Positions 1 through 14,266 of a DNA stretch of 64,000 nucleotides are shown piece after piece. Position 1 is the first letter of the stretch, and every line of letters starts with the position of its first letter. This DNA is from Lunularia cruciata (Eukaryota; Streptophyta; Marchantiopsida; Lunulariales; Lunulariaceae). The position numbers and the translations under genes are program-made. The notes below the pieces were generated by a model. It was given only the letters and a program-made list of their open reading frames with translations, did not search any database and was not told the origin of the DNA. The DNA lies in contig OX419761.1 of assembly GCA_948567375.1 (NCBI GenBank), positions 20,064,243 through 20,128,242 of the forward strand, written 5' to 3'.

Positions 1-2636
1 CCTAATTTTATTGCAACAAAGCAAGATAAGAAATTCTCTATTGCTCCAAGATCTATCAATACACTCACTTGATTGCCTTCTAGGACCCCATTCACAACAA
101 TTGTGAGTTTGCCTTTCTAGATCTTTGCGCACTCATCTTCTTCCTCCTCTCGCTTTTCCACTTCCTTATTGAGCCAATAAGGCAGCAAAATACCTTTATT
201 GGTGATCTTTGTTTTCCAAGATTATTTCTACCTCCTCTTCCTCCGTGCGTTGCTCCATGGTGTTCAAAGATTGCCTATATGGAGGCCGAGGGCCTCTAGG
301 GAGACAAGCACAACAATTGATGGAGATACGCCCAATACAATCACAATTGTAGCAACAATGTTGTTCTCCTTGAGTTCCTTCTCCTCATGGGACTCTATCT
401 CTTTGTTCTTCCACTTGTCCCCGCTCTCCTTGAAGCAGTCTTGCTCCTCTATCTCAAGACCAAAGGTTGCCCAATTTCATAGGTATTGGTCCACCCATGT
501 GTGGCATTTCCGCCCAATAGTATTGAGATGGAACTACTCATTTGCCTCCTCCAAGTGCCATTGCTATTCTTTAAACACAAGCAATGGCTTTAAATATAGT
601 GCAAGGATTTTGTACCATGACTTCTTGGCAAATCTGGTCCTTCAACCCTTGTTTGAAATTGTCTAGAGCCTCTGCTGGACTCATGTCAGTTATTGCAACT
701 TGTAGATCAAAAAATGCTTCCTCATACTCGTGTGCACTATTCTTTTGTTTCAATCCCCATAATTAGATTTGAGCCATTTGCACGGAATCCACAAACTAGA
801 AATTCTTCAAAAGTCCTTGCATTGTTGTCCACATGACCTCTCTTCTTTCTACCAACATTGATCATTCCCAAGCATCATACCATGTGAGGGCTTTTTTGGT
901 TAGGTACCCACATGCAAACACACCTATGGTATGCTCAGTGATCTTCATCAAGAACAATCAGAATTATTGGTTCATTCTCAAGATCCAATTATCTACTACT
1001 CCCATAGCATGTTGCCTTTTGTAAGGCTTGATATTGCAGGTCTTCTTCATTTGTAGTAACAATGTGGCTTCATCATTAGCCGGGTTTGATGTCATAGGCA
1101 CGAGTGCCTCTCCAAGTACTTCAATTGCATGTATTGGGCATTGAGACGGTTCTCCTTCCTCCATTGTTTGATCATTCTTGGGGGTTTATACTTGATTTTG
1201 GAATACCTCCATGGTTATCTTGATTTCTTGAAACTCGTTCAACATCCCTTGCATTCCTTGCATCAACTCTTGCAATTGTGGATCCATGATTCCTACACAC
1301 AATCAATGTTCACTTGCTACTTCCTACTTCAATAGAGGGTTAGAATGATCACTCAAGAGGGTGCACAAACTATGCGGACTACCATTGGGACCTTAGAGGC
1401 CATCACTTGTTGATAATATTCCTCACTAAAATTGTGGACTACAAAATCCCTAAACATCACTTTTGGTCTAACTACATAATGCATTTCTACTTGCGTGTTG
1501 AAAGGATGAGGATTTAATACATTCAGATCCATAACATCATAATAGAATGTATATTGTCAAATCCTACTCTCTATTGTATACCACTATAGGTAGAATCACT
1601 TGCTTTGGTGAATTCATCACTCTGTCCATGAATTTTGCTCCAAAGTGATAAACTAGCAATACTCTCATTTGTTCATGTTGGATGTACATAATCTTGATGT
1701 GGATTGGATTCAAGAATGGGAAGCTAGGTGCAAGAAATTGTCCTCTTGGTGCATCTATCCCATCTGCCCTCTAAAGCCCTTCCCAAGTCTAGCAATTGCA
1801 CTATGTTCTCCAACTCAAATTACTCAGTTTCAGTTGCTCGTGCTCTTCCAAGAGGGATGATCCACTCTCTTGGATTAAAATACTTGCTCTAATACCATTG
1901 TAATACTCTGAGGATATGAGTACTCTTCAAGAGACAAAACACAGATTTACCATATTTTTCATTCCTTTGATGCCCCAAAGGAGCACCTTCTCTTTATTAT
2001 ATAGCAAAGAGATCCACTCAAAGGAAGCTCCACCCTTGGATCAAATACATGGATTGGAGACCTGGTAGTAAGCTCTATCCTTGGATTAGTTGTTTGGATG
2101 GGTGACATGTCAATTCTTGTCCTATCTAGTTGGTCAAATGGGTTTGACCAAAGGGAATCTTCTTGTAGGAAGCTCAAAATTGCATGGGTAAGGTACCATT
2201 GGAAAGCTCCCGACAAGATGAATCATGGGGAGAAGAGGATGAGAAGGCAAGCCTTGCATCCATGAGGAGGGGGTGTTCTTTGAGGCCTAGTTCATCTATT
2301 TAGGCCTCCAAAAATGGCTTTAAAGTTTTCAGGCTATTTTTGGCTTGTGCCCTATTAGTACAAGTGTTCTTTTAGTGATTCCTATATCTGATCTACATTC
2401 TCTATCATGTGTAACATCCTTCTAGATGTGACCACCCCAAGTTTCACCTCTAGATCATATGTCTAGCTATTGATTCTAAAGTCTTCAAGCATGTTTCTAT
2501 TTTTGGCCTATTGGTAGAAGTACTTTTTTGGTGATATCTCTGTCTGATATACTAAGTCAATCATTTATAACATCATCCCAGATGTTACAAAACCAAATTT
2601 CATCTCTAGATCAGGTGTCTAGCTATTGGTATTACA
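1..2636 (-). mobile_element. LTR retrotransposon E (family 2), cut by left window edge
   Basis: Minus-strand LTR element fossil. Its 5' LTR is 1899-2636 (738 bp, TG...CA ends), followed on the minus strand by a primer-binding site at 1886-1897 reading TGGTATTAGAGC, close to the initiator-Met type. A Gag-like coding stretch lies at about 400-1330 and closely matches the Gag stretch of element D at 8200-9060; both contain LDLQVAIT and a nearby FKQGLK motif. The rest is off the window. The LTR contains two imperfect units of about 158 bp. It abuts element F at 2637, where TTATG could be half of the target duplication, so E probably inserted into F. The coding region is broken in several places. 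Confidence 0.75.
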
Positions 2637-5600
2637 TTATGTTGGGGAAGGTTGTAGTTCTTGGTCTTGGGCTATGATGGGAAGAGGTGTTTATTTTAGA
2701 TCCAAACATCTAGAAGTGGTTCCACATAACATATCACATATGAGGAGCTCATTTTATAGATTCAACCTAGTTTTAATTGATAATTTTTTGATGAGAATCC
2801 ATACCATTACAATAGTAGTAAATTCATATGATGTATTAGTTGGTGGAGCAATTTTATACTCCATGGGATTCACTATTAACTATTCACTGACTTCCTATAA
2901 GCCAAGTTGGAAATCAAATGAGTAACAAGTATGCCACCTATTTGTATGTTTTAGCAATGGAAGTCTTAGATCACTTCTATCAATGATTATGTCATTAATG
3001 TCAATGTTCAAGGATTGTACACTTTGGCCTAGTGAGTTACTTGAAAGATACTCTAGTTCTAGAGTAGATTTGCATTGGATTTGGAATATGATTTGGATAG
3101 TGGAGTTGGTCTATCTACCTTGGATATTCCATTGTGGAGTTGTGATGAAGAGTTACAATATCATGCAAATAGGTTAGTACAATAAGCTTGGATTGAATCC
3201 TTTATACCACTAGTGGATCAATTTGATGATCCTCAAGAGTTAATTAATTTGTCACTTTTAGACACCACACCTAATGCTTGGAAGTATCTCATGAAAGGAG
3301 TATGGTTATTGGATTTGTTTAGTATGATTAGCACTAGACTAGCTATGATATTGCAAGTAGATATACAAGTTCAGATATACTTGTATGTGGAGAGAGATCA
3401 GATTGCTAGGATAGTCTCTTTACATCAAGTGGCACACTTGGCAAACCAATATCTAAAATTACTATCAATATCAGTAATCAAGTGCTACCAAAAGATCTTA
3501 TCATTAGACATTTCCTTGCTAGGGTGTAGGATCTTAAGAGATATATGTTACTATTTTATTTGGTGATTTTTTGGATGGCCATATCAAGGCCATACTACCT
3601 TTGGCTGAGATCAAGGTTTATAGCATCTTTGTTCGAGTATGTTTTGGGAGATGCCATATATAGTATGATATCTCTAGGTCATCAAGTAATTCTCCAAGAT
3701 ATATTTTGGAAAAAAATACTTTGATAGGTGACTCTCGTACAAGGATGATTGCAAGTATATATCAAGTATGATCTTGGATTGTACTTGCAACATTATTGGA
3801 TGTGGCTAGAGTTGGATGTCAAACCCATCATCTATATCTTTGGTAGAAAAGCCTCATATGAAGAGAGGTACTACAATGTGCTTATGATGGTATTCAACAA
3901 CAAGCTTACCTTACTATTGATAGAAATTTTGGATTATGGGTGCTAGTCCTAAATGGTGGGAGTGGCTTATTGGTCACCTATGGCAATGATGAACCTTTTG
4001 GGACACCCTAGAGCAACTTTACATACATTCATGAATTTTCCAACTTCCCCTACTTATCAAGAAGAGAGTCCTAGACTCATTTGAGACTCACACTTATAGT
4101 AGTTAGTTGAGCGTAATGCCAATGAGAGAGAGTAGTTGATAGCTTTTGTATTGGTATCACAACTGTTTAAACAATGTTTAAGGTATCCAAGCATTAGGTT
4201 TTAGGTCAAGCCATGGACTTGAATTGATTAACCTAGATTGAGAGCCTTGGATTGGTTGAGTAGTGCAAGATGCACTTGATAAACATCATACCATTTTGAT
4301 ACTTGTGAGCTTTGTGCTTATCAAGCCAATAAAAACACATGTTGAGATAACATGCCAAGTGAGTGTGGTATCCCTAGAACACAATTGATTACTACTAGTA
4401 AGAAAGATGTACTTGGAGTACTATCCATGTGAACATGGTCTACTTGGGATACATCCTTGGTCCACTTGGGATGAAACTAGAGGACGTGTGGAGCTTGTAC
4501 CTAAAATAAATGGGGTTTTTCTTTGATATTATGGACTCTAATGGTTAGAAGCATCATTTTATTGCTCCTAAGATTCCAATGTAGCAACTAATTAGTGCAT
4601 CTTCTACTTCTATAGTTGTTGCAAAGGATACTGGGATTCAAAGATTGGATCCAAGTTTACAAGAGGAGAGAGATGGAGAGTTTGGAGGTTCTTGAGGAGC
4701 TGCAAGAATTGCTTTACCTTTAGTATGAAGGATTTGAAGGGACTCAATATTTAGATTAAGTTGAATAGTGATACATTAGTCTTTTGACATCCTATAAATA
4801 TAGTGATATGGAGAAGGCCTTGATTTAGATTATATATAGATATTTAGAGTTGAGATATATTTGAAGCTAGTGAAGTAGGAATCTACATTGAGAGCATGTT
4901 TCAACAATAATGATGTTAACCAAAGAAGTACATGTATAACAATTACTTTTATAAGGCAAATATGTGGAGATTGCCATCCTATCAACCAACAAACTAGGGT
5001 TGATTGGTATACTATGTCTACACAAAAAGAGATCTTTGATGTTATTGGATATGAAAAGTCTTTAGTATTTTGGATCCTTGAGTAGGCAAAGGTCAAGATA
5101 CTATTTTGGGTAATTGACACTCATGGCAAGGAAATATTGTATCAATAGTAATTTTTACTATTTAGGTTAAAGAGCACTCTTATTGAATTCTATAGTCATG
5201 GATATGATTCTTGTAGGATTGGATTTTGCTCAATGTTATGTTGATGAAATTTTGGTCTACAATGCTACCATGGAGGAGCATGAACAATATCTTTTGGAGA
5301 TATTTGAGAATTTGAGATCTCATAAAATTCCCATTATATGTTGGGAAGTGCACATTCTTCCAAGAGCAAGTTGAGTATTTGGATCACACTATTGACCTTG
5401 GGTACTCGGTGTTCAAAAAAATCAATTGGAGGCTATTGCACATATTTTTTTACTTATAGATCTGAGTAGTGTGCAAGCATTCCTTTGATTACTAAATTTT
5501 ATTACCAATATGTTAGAGGATTTAGTGCAATTGCTAAGGTCTTGACAAAGTGAACCAAACTTATCCATGAGTGCTATTGCAGAGATGAGCAAGAGAGGGG

Positions 5601-6959
5601 TTTTGTAGAGCTCAAGGAGTAGTTGACATACTCTTGTATCCTTAAGAGATCCCATCAAAGGATGCCAATCCAAGTTCATCTTGTTTGGAGCATGTTAGAG
5701 CTTGTGTAATGTTAATCTTACAAGATAATAAGGAGAGGAGTCTATGGTGGCCTATGCTAGTTGCTCCAACTATTTAGCTAAGGCCAAGTAGCTTATATGA
5801 GAGAGAATGTTTAGCAATAATGTGTGCAAAAGCACATTTTACTCTCATCAATGATCAACATCCATTGAATTTGTTGATGGATTTGACAAGGTTTCAAGGA
5901 AGCTTGCATGATATGCTCTAATTTTACATGAGTATGATTTTACCATTGTTTAAAGACTTGGAGTGGTGAATTATGAAGTAGAGAGGTTGAGTAGAAACCC
6001 ATGTACCAACTAACATGATCAAATAAGAGCATATTGGCATAGTGAGAGAGATGAGTGGATAGTATATGCTTGGCATGCATTTGCTTTTTATGTTTGTTGA
6101 TTGAAGCTTTGGTGGTATCTATATCAATACGGATAAGAAGAGTTGATGAGGTCTCATATCTAAAGAAATGAGATATTAAGATAGGTCAACAAGATATTTA
6201 AGATGATGTTTTGGTGTGTATTATCTTCACATTGGTATTGTGATTGGCACAATTAGTGCCAAAGAGAGAAATTGTGTCCTTCAACAAACCAAGTGGTTTA
6301 GACTGGAGTGCAAACATCTTCTTTGGGTATAAGAAGATGGTAGAGTGCAAGTATTACCACTTCCATCTTAGAGATCATAGTTGCTATGATATGTTTATGA
6401 GGAGCTTGGACATTTTGGAATGAAGTAGACCTATAACTTACTTCAAAGTCATTATTGTTTGCAATATACAAACCAATGTGCAATAGCTTCTTTCCAAATG
6501 TGTAGTTTGTGACCAAGTTAGAGCATCATTAATGCTCTTATGCCACAATCACATGGAAATTGGTTATAATTGGCTTTGGAGCTTTGTTTAACCTTAATCA
6601 TGGATTTTTAGATATCATTGATATGCTTAGGCTATGGTGTATCACTTTTCCAAGTGGATTGAGTTTGTGGTATTTCTTGACAAGTCCAATGAAAGGATAA
6701 CTTGTTCTTTTAGATCATATTCTTAGTCATTTTGGTGCACTAACCAAGGTATTAACTATCAAGGTATAGAGTTTTTGGGAGAGTTTAAGCTCTTATGTGA
6801 CAAGGCATTGATTGATCACCAGACTATATCTTAAGATCACCTTGAGGTAATTTTTTTAAGCAAAGGGAGTTGGTTAAATGGTGAAGAAATGACTACACAA
6901 TAATGGTTTGTAGAGAGGCCACTCAAGAGATTGGGATCTCCAATTACCTTGGTTGGCTG
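2637..6959 (+). mobile_element. Old Ty3/gypsy-like element F (left part of F-H)
   Basis: Plus-strand Ty3/gypsy-like fossil, heavily decayed. Stretches resembling reverse transcriptase (around 5183-5374, with an FAQCYVDE-like block), RNase H (about 5500-6050) and integrase (about 6630-6850, with a YHFSKWIEF-like block) lie in the order RT, RNase H, integrase. The 2640-3560 part resembles the pre-pol region of element G in opposite orientation (21,000-21,860). It ends abruptly at element D's LTR. The missing downstream part appears at 31,176-32,300, so this is half of one element opened by later insertions. It is very CpG-poor and has many breaks, and is among the oldest layers here. Confidence 0.6.
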
Positions 6960-9900
6960 TGTAATACCAATAGCTAGACATATGATCTAGAGGTGAAATT
7001 TGGTTTGGTAACATTTGGAAGGATGTTATACATGATGGACTAAATAGATCAAATAGAGGTATCATTAAAATAGTACTTCAACCAATAGGGTAGAAACCAA
7101 AATAAACTTGAAAACCTTAGAATCAATAGCTAGACATATGATCTATAGGTGAAATTTGGTTTGGTAACATATGAAAGGATGTTATACATGATGGACTAAA
7201 TAGATCAAAAGAGGTATCACCAAAAGGGTGTTTCTACTAATAGTGTAGAAACTGAAATATGCCTAAAATCTTTAGTCAATTTTGGAGGCCTAAAAAGATG
7301 AATAGGCCTCAAAAATGTGCAAATTACCCCTAACTTTGTCTCATCAAGAGCTTTCCAGTGGTACCTCACCCACATGATTTAGAGATTCCTACAAGAAGAT
7401 TCCCTAAAGATTCCTTCCAATCAAAGATGGGTTGATCAACCAGATAAGATCAGAACCGATATGTCATCCATGCATGCAACCAATCTAAGGGTAGACCTTG
7501 CTTATAGGTCACCAATCCATGTATTGAATCCAAGGGTGGAGCTTCCTTTGGAGGAGTTCCCTTTGCTATATAATATAGTCAAGGTGCTTGGGCATCAAAG
7601 TTTGAGTGTGAAACTTGTATTTTCTCTTTTGTGTCTCTCTATCCTCAAAACGTTACAATGGTATTAGAGTGAATGTTTCAATCCAAGAGAGTGGATCATC
7701 CCTCTTGGATGAACACGAGTTATTGAGACTAAGTAATTTTGGAGGAAAAACCATAGAGCAATTGATAGATTAGGAGTATTTTAAAGAGAGGATGGGATGG
7801 AGGCTCTTGGAGGACAATTTCTTGCAATTTCAAGGTCATGTACATCCAATGAGAACAAATGAGAGTATAACTTGTTTACCATATCGGAGTAGAGTTCTTG
7901 GACATAGTGATGAATTCACCAAAACCTATGATTCTACCTTTAGTGATTTACAATAGAGAGTGCGATTTGAGAATCTACATTTTGTTGTGATGGACATGAA
8001 TGTCCCAAATCCTCTTCTTTTCAACACTCAAGTACAAATTTGTTATGTAGTTAGACCAAAAGTGATGTTTAGGGATTTTGTAGTCAAGAATTTTAGTGAG
8101 GAATATTATCAATGAGAGATTGCTTCTAAAGTCCCAATGGTAGTCCTAATAGTTCATGCGCCATCCTAGGTGATCATATAAACTCTCTATTGAAGTAGGA
8201 AGTAGTGATTGAGCATTTTCAAGAACCATAGATCCGTAGTTGCAGGGACCAATGCAAGGAATGCAAGGGATGTTGAATGAGTTTTAAGAGATCAAGATGA
8301 CCATGGAGACATTACAAAGTCAAGTACAGACCTTGGAATGATCAGGCAATGTAGAAAGGAGAATTGTCTCAAAATGCAATACCTACAATTGAAGTACTTG
8401 GAAAGGCATCCATGCTAATGACATCAAACCCGATCAACAATGAAGCCACATTGTTACTATAGATGAAGAAGACCTACAACATTGAGCCGGGCAGCGTTCT
8501 ATGGGAGTAATGGAGAGCTGGATCTCAAGCATGAATTGATACTTTTGATTGCTCTCAATGGAGATCATCAAGCATACTGCAATTGTGTTTGCATGTGGAT
8601 ACTTGATCAACAAAGCCCTCACATGGTATGATGCTTGGGAACAATCAATATTGGCAGAAAGAAGAGAGGTCATGGGGACAACAATACAAGAAGGATTGTT
8701 GAAGAATTTCTAGTCAGTGGATTTTGTGCAAATGGCCCAAATTCAACTATGGTATTGAAACAAAAGAATAGTGTACAAGAGTACACGGAGGCATTTCTTG
8801 ATCTACAAGTTGCAATAACCAACATGAGTCCAACAAAGGCTCTGGATAGTTTCAAACAAGGATTGAAGGAGCGGATTTGCCAAGAAGTCATGGTACAAAA
8901 TCATCGCATTATATTTGAAGTCATTGCTTGCGCTCACCGAATAGCAAGGGCACTTGGAGGAGGTGAAGGAGTAGTTCCATCTCAATATTATTGGGCTGAA
9001 ATTCCACACATGGGTGGACCAATACCTATGGAATTGGGCAACCTTTGGTTTTGAGACCGAGGAGTATGATTGCTTTGATTAGAGCAGAGACATGTGGAAG
9101 AATGGAGAGATGAAGTCCTACAAGGAGAAGGAACCCGAGGAGAATAACATTGTTACTACAATTGTGGCCATATTGGGAATATATTTATTCCATCAATTTG
9201 TGTGCTCATCTCTATAGAGGCCCTTGGCCTCTATACAAGTGATCTTTGAAAAACATGGAGCGATGCACCAAAGAAGAAGATGCGGAAATCAAAAGGCAAG
9301 AAATGCCTCTTTATGTTGTAGGGACAACAACTATCTATAAGACAAGTAAATGTTTCATGGGTCTAATAAGAGAAGTCTAGAGCGCACAATTCAATGGAAA
9401 ATTCCTTAGACATTGAAGGATGTGATAAATGAGTTTCAAGATGTCTTTCTAGATGATCTACCCTCAAGATTACCATCAAAAAGGAGAGTAGATCATAAAA
9501 TCAAGATAATTCCAAGGAAGACACCTCCTTGTAAGGCCCCATATTATTTTTCACCTTATGAGTGGGAGGGTGTAAGGCTCAAATTGAGGATATGCTACAG
9601 AAAGGGTTTATCAAACCCAATGTATCACCATATGGGGCTCTTATCTTGTTTGTGAAGAAGAAAGATGGTACAATGCGCATGTGCATTGACTATTGGGGCC
9701 TCAATTAGCAAACAATGAAGAAAAATTACCCCTTACCTTGCATGTATGACCTGGATGATCCCTAAAGTTTGGCTTTTCCTCCCCCAAGATTTGTCTCATC
9801 AAGAGCTTTCCAACGGTACCTCACCCATGCAATTTGGAGATTCCTACAAGAAGATTCTCTAAAGATTCCTCTGGTAAAAGATGGGTTGACCAACCATACA

Positions 9901-10116
9901 AGATCAGAACCGACATGCCATCCATGCATGCAACCAATCTAAGGGTATAGCTTGCTTACAGGTCACCAATCCATGTATCAAATCCAAAGGTGGAGCTTCC
10001 TTTGAAAGAGTCCCCTTTGCTATATAAAGCAATCAAGGTGCTCCTTTGGGGCATCAAAGTTTGAGTCTGAAACTTGTGGTTTTTCTTTTGTGTCTCTCTA
10101 TCCTAAAAAAATTACA
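6960..10116 (+). mobile_element. LTR retrotransposon D (family 2), short and broken
   Basis: Plus-strand fossil of the same family as E. Its 5' LTR is 6960-7657 (698 bp) with TG...CA ends, followed after one base by a primer-binding site TGGTATTAGAGT (7659-7670). A Gag-like region occupies about 8200-9060 and a protease/RT-start-like stretch about 9400-9760. A partial 3' LTR ends at 10116. The element is much shorter than an autonomous copy and is broken in several places. The flanking 5-mers (GGCTG left, CTATG right) do not match, so a clean target duplication is not visible. The LTR carries two tandem units of about 156 bp (6969-7124 and 7125-7280). Confidence 0.7.
6969..7280 (+). repeat. 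Two 156-bp tandem units inside the family-2 LTR
   Basis: Both units begin AATAGCTAGACATATGATCT and share a block near GGATGTTATACATGATGG. The same two-unit arrangement is in the opposite-strand LTR of element E (about 2400-2636), so the duplication is a family trait rather than a private event of this copy. Confidence 0.75.
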
Positions 10117-10869
10117 CTATGTGTCTTACATATATACATTTCTACAAAACATACACTATAAAAGCACAACTCACACATAAGTCATACACAAACTATAAAG
10201 TGCCATAATTTAGCCAACTTCTCCACACACCATCTACCCCATTGCCAAAGCTGCATCCCAACTGAACTCAAACAAGGCTTCTACATACAATCAGTCTTAG
10301 AGAACTCTAGGACCATAATCAAATCTACCAACAATCAGTTAGGCTTGGAGATACCGCCAATGCCCTTAGTTATTGCACCTAATTTCCCTTGACTCTCACT
10401 TCTTTGATGTAATCAATTCATTTGTTTACTTGAATCACACTCCAATCAGATTTGCATTCATTCAAAAATATGTTAACAATTGGGCATTGATTACAATCAA
10501 GCCACACCAACTCTATCTAAGAGACTCTAGGTGATGCTTGTTAGCTTTTGTCCACCATAGCCAAGAACTTGAAGACTCAACATCAAAGAAGTGAGCTCTC
10601 TAGAGGTGCACTTTGAAAGTATACTCCTCTGCTTGACCTAGGTTTCTAGCTCTATTGTCTCTATTGATGGCACATTTGACTATGTGAATGGTGCAAGTGT
10701 TGGTGAGTCCCACCATGTGATCAATAGCCTTAACATGAAATCTGGCTACCATCAAGTATTCCATGAGCAACTACCAAAATAAATATGACTGCCAACACTA
10801 CCATTCCAATGTCCAAGCAAACTAGCTTCACTGCTACAAATTTTGGGATAGTTGTCGTGCATATATACA

Positions 10870-10970
10870 TTACTACACAACATACATCACTATCAACATA
10901 ATACACTATAGAAGCACAATTTACACATAAGTGATACATGAATTCTGAAGTGCAACAATCACTCCCTAGA
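10870..10970. repeat. Extra copy of an LTR-G sub-repeat
   Basis: The block around ACACATAAGTGATACATGAA recurs in the G LTR at 10,150-10,200, at 29,675-29,720 and in degenerate copies near 29,850 and 30,080. It is a family-level sub-repeat that multiplied inside the LTR and beside it. Confidence 0.5.
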
Positions 10971-13900
10971 TGGCAATTAGGTCCCTCTAACTCCAAATAG
11001 TCATCTACTCTTAATATATGAGATGCCCTATTGTGAGAAAAGATCAAAATACACAATGCTATCAAGCTCCATTGTATGCAATCTATACCACATTGCTTGT
11101 ATGTAATCTATACCACATAAAAGGTGAACTAGCTATAAGTCAAGTACATCTAAGACATAACCACTATCCTTGAGGAACCATCGTGAGGAGAGGAGTCAAA
11201 CATGCCATATACCATCCTCTTGAACAACTATCACACACCAATATAGTAATAGCTTCACTAGAAGAGCCACATAACATACATTGTAAGCTTGCACGTACAA
11301 GTGCCAAGCTTGGGTCCATAGTGCCATCAATGTTTGGAAGTTGGCATAGTGCACAATTGTACACATGATCCTTCTAAACAACACCATCATGTCCTTCCAA
11401 CACAAGGACTCTCAAAGGCAAGACCTCATGCACTCTCAAGATAGTGCAGCCTATAGTAACATCAAGTATTATTGGTGCAATCTATTATAAATATACATAA
11501 TTAAATAGATGAAATCAATAGATCAAGGATCTATAACCTCTTCCTCAAATAGTAGCATAATGTAAGGTATCTGTATGTTGAGCAATCACTAAGTTCTCAA
11601 AGACCATTTGCATCACTCTTTGAAAGATCTCTACCTGTTGAGAACATACGCTAACCTATACACTTGGATCATCCAAGTCCAAAACTACAATAGTATCAAG
11701 ATGAATAGTTGTAGATAAATATGGATCTTGTCCATAGAGTAGAAAGTAAGGGAAGAAGGGTGCTAAGGAGGCTTGTTGGTTGAACCAATAGCCCATGGTC
11801 AACCAAGGTAATTGGAGATCCCATCTTCCAAGTGGCCTCTCTGTAAAGCATACTTACATAGTCTTTTCTTCATTATTTATCTACTAAGCTATTTGCCTCA
11901 AGGTGAGCTCAAGAGGTAGTACAATGATCAATCAATTCTTTGTCATACAAGACTTTAAACTCCACCAAGAACTCTATACCCTTATTAGTCCAAACCTCAA
12001 TTTCAACTCTCACAGAATTGGATAAACTCACAAACATCTTATGTTATGTTTGGCTACCACCATCAATGTTACAAAGTTCTCAGTGTCTTGTCTATACCCA
12101 TATGATCAGCAATTGATAAGTCATGTGCTTCCTTAAGTTGCACAAGTTGTAAGTATAGTTGGAACGTAGATTTGGTTATTTACAATAGAAAGTAATCCTT
12201 GGAAGGAAAAGCTTTTTACTCCTTATCATGTGCACTAAAATGACCAAGAACTTGATCCAAGAATGAGTAAGCCACTCCTTCATTTGACTTGTCAAGAAGT
12301 ACCACCAACTCAATCCACTTGGAGAAGTGCTCCACCATAACCAAAACATACCTATGATGTCTCATAGTCAATAGTAAAGGTCTAGCAAAAGTCCAAACTC
12401 CAATAGTAATCCCATGATAGGTAATGGGTGTAACTATGGCATATGAGCATTAAATGATGTTGTAACTTGGTCACAAACCATACATGTAGCAACAAATTAT
12501 TGTACATCAATTTTCATATCATGCCGCCAATAATGAATTTGGAGTAAGCTATATGTATGTTTTACTCCAAAATGTCCTAGCTCCTCATGAACATGACTTA
12601 CCAATTGTGGTCTTTGAGATGGAAGTAGTACTACTCACACTCTACCATCCTCCCATACACAATGAAGGTGTTTGCCTTGCAATCTAAACCGCCTAGTTTG
12701 CTAAAGAGTATGGTCTCTCTCCTCAGCACCAACTATGCTACCTATAATACCAATGCAAAGATAATTCATCACTAAGATATCATCATGAATATCTCACTAA
12801 CCTATACTACCCTAACATCTCCACCCTAAAATCTAACATCTCCACCCTAATATCTCTACCCTTTGGATCTATGACCTCAACAACTCCTTCTATATGTGCT
12901 ACAAGAGATACCACCAAGGCCTCATAAAATACACATAGAATGGTAGATGCATGCCAACCTGGCACCATCTCTTCATATATCTCACCATGCCAAGGCATTC
13001 CGGTCTGATCCAACTAGCTCGAACATGGGTTTCTACCATTTATGTCATGGTTCAAGTTTGTGAATAACCATGTAATGATACTCTTATAAAATTAGAGCCC
13101 ATCATGCAAGTTTCCCTAAGAGCTTGTTGGACTCCATTGACCACTTTAGTGGTTTATAATCAATGATGAGTGTGAAGGAGTTATCACATATGTAACATTG
13201 GAAATGTATGATTGCCCATATTGCTACCAAGCACTCTCTCTCATATGAACTATACTTCACCTCAGCTCAAGTGTTGGAGTGACTAGGATAGGCTACTAAA
13301 ACTCCTTCCCTCATCATCCAAGCCCCAACATATTCCAATCAATATGAACTTGAAATGGTCATCCTCTAATTAGTCTCCTAAGAATAGGGTAAGATAGGTC
13401 TCCTAAAAAATTTTCAACTTCTCCTTGAGCTCTATAAAAGCTCTCTCTTGCTCATCTCCCCAACACCACTCTTGTGTAAGCTTGGTCAGCTTTGTCAAGA
13501 CTTTGGCAATGGTATTAAATTCTCTAACATATTGGCAATAGAATTTCACCAATCCAAAGGATGCATGCACTTTGCTCACATTTGTAGGTTGAGTAATAGG
13601 TGCAATAGCCTCCACCTTGGTCTATTGAACACCAAGTCCTCCAAGGTAAATAGTGTAACCTAAATAATCAACCTGCTTGTAGAAGAATCTACACTTTTTG
13701 AGATGTAATTTGAGTTCATGAGATCTCAACTTCTCAAACACCTCCAACTAATGTCTTTCATACTCCTCCATAATAGTGCTATAGACCAAAATGTCATCAA
13801 TATAGCATTGAGAAAAATTCAATCCTACTAGCAACATGTCAATAATCCTCTGAAACTTGGCAAGAGCATTCTTCAACTCAAATGGTAAGAACTTCCACTA

Positions 13901-14266
13901 ATATAATGTATCCTTTTTGTGAGGATCAATAGCACAAAATGTTATCTTGGATGTGTCTTCCTCCCTAATAGGAAATTGATGATATCTTACTCAAAGATCT
14001 AAAGTACTAAAGACCTTTGCATGCCCAATTGCATCAAAGAACTCCTCTAGTGTAGTCATGGTATATAGATCAGCCCTAGTCTATCAGTTGATAGGACAGT
14101 AATTTCCACACATCTACCTATCTATTTAGTTGCCATGCATATCTTTCTTGGTTGGCATCATTATAATTGAGGCATACTCTCCATGTGAAATCTTTACCAA
14201 ACCAACCTCATTGAAAAGGTAACCCTCAACTTTGAATCAATGCTCTCTCCATGTCATTATATCCAT

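Noticed and set aside
1899-7657. An inverted-repeat unit formed by the opposite-facing LTRs of E and D with F between them
   Set aside because: Each LTR is followed by its own primer-binding site and Gag-like region, so they are 5' LTRs of two elements in opposite orientation, not the ends of one.
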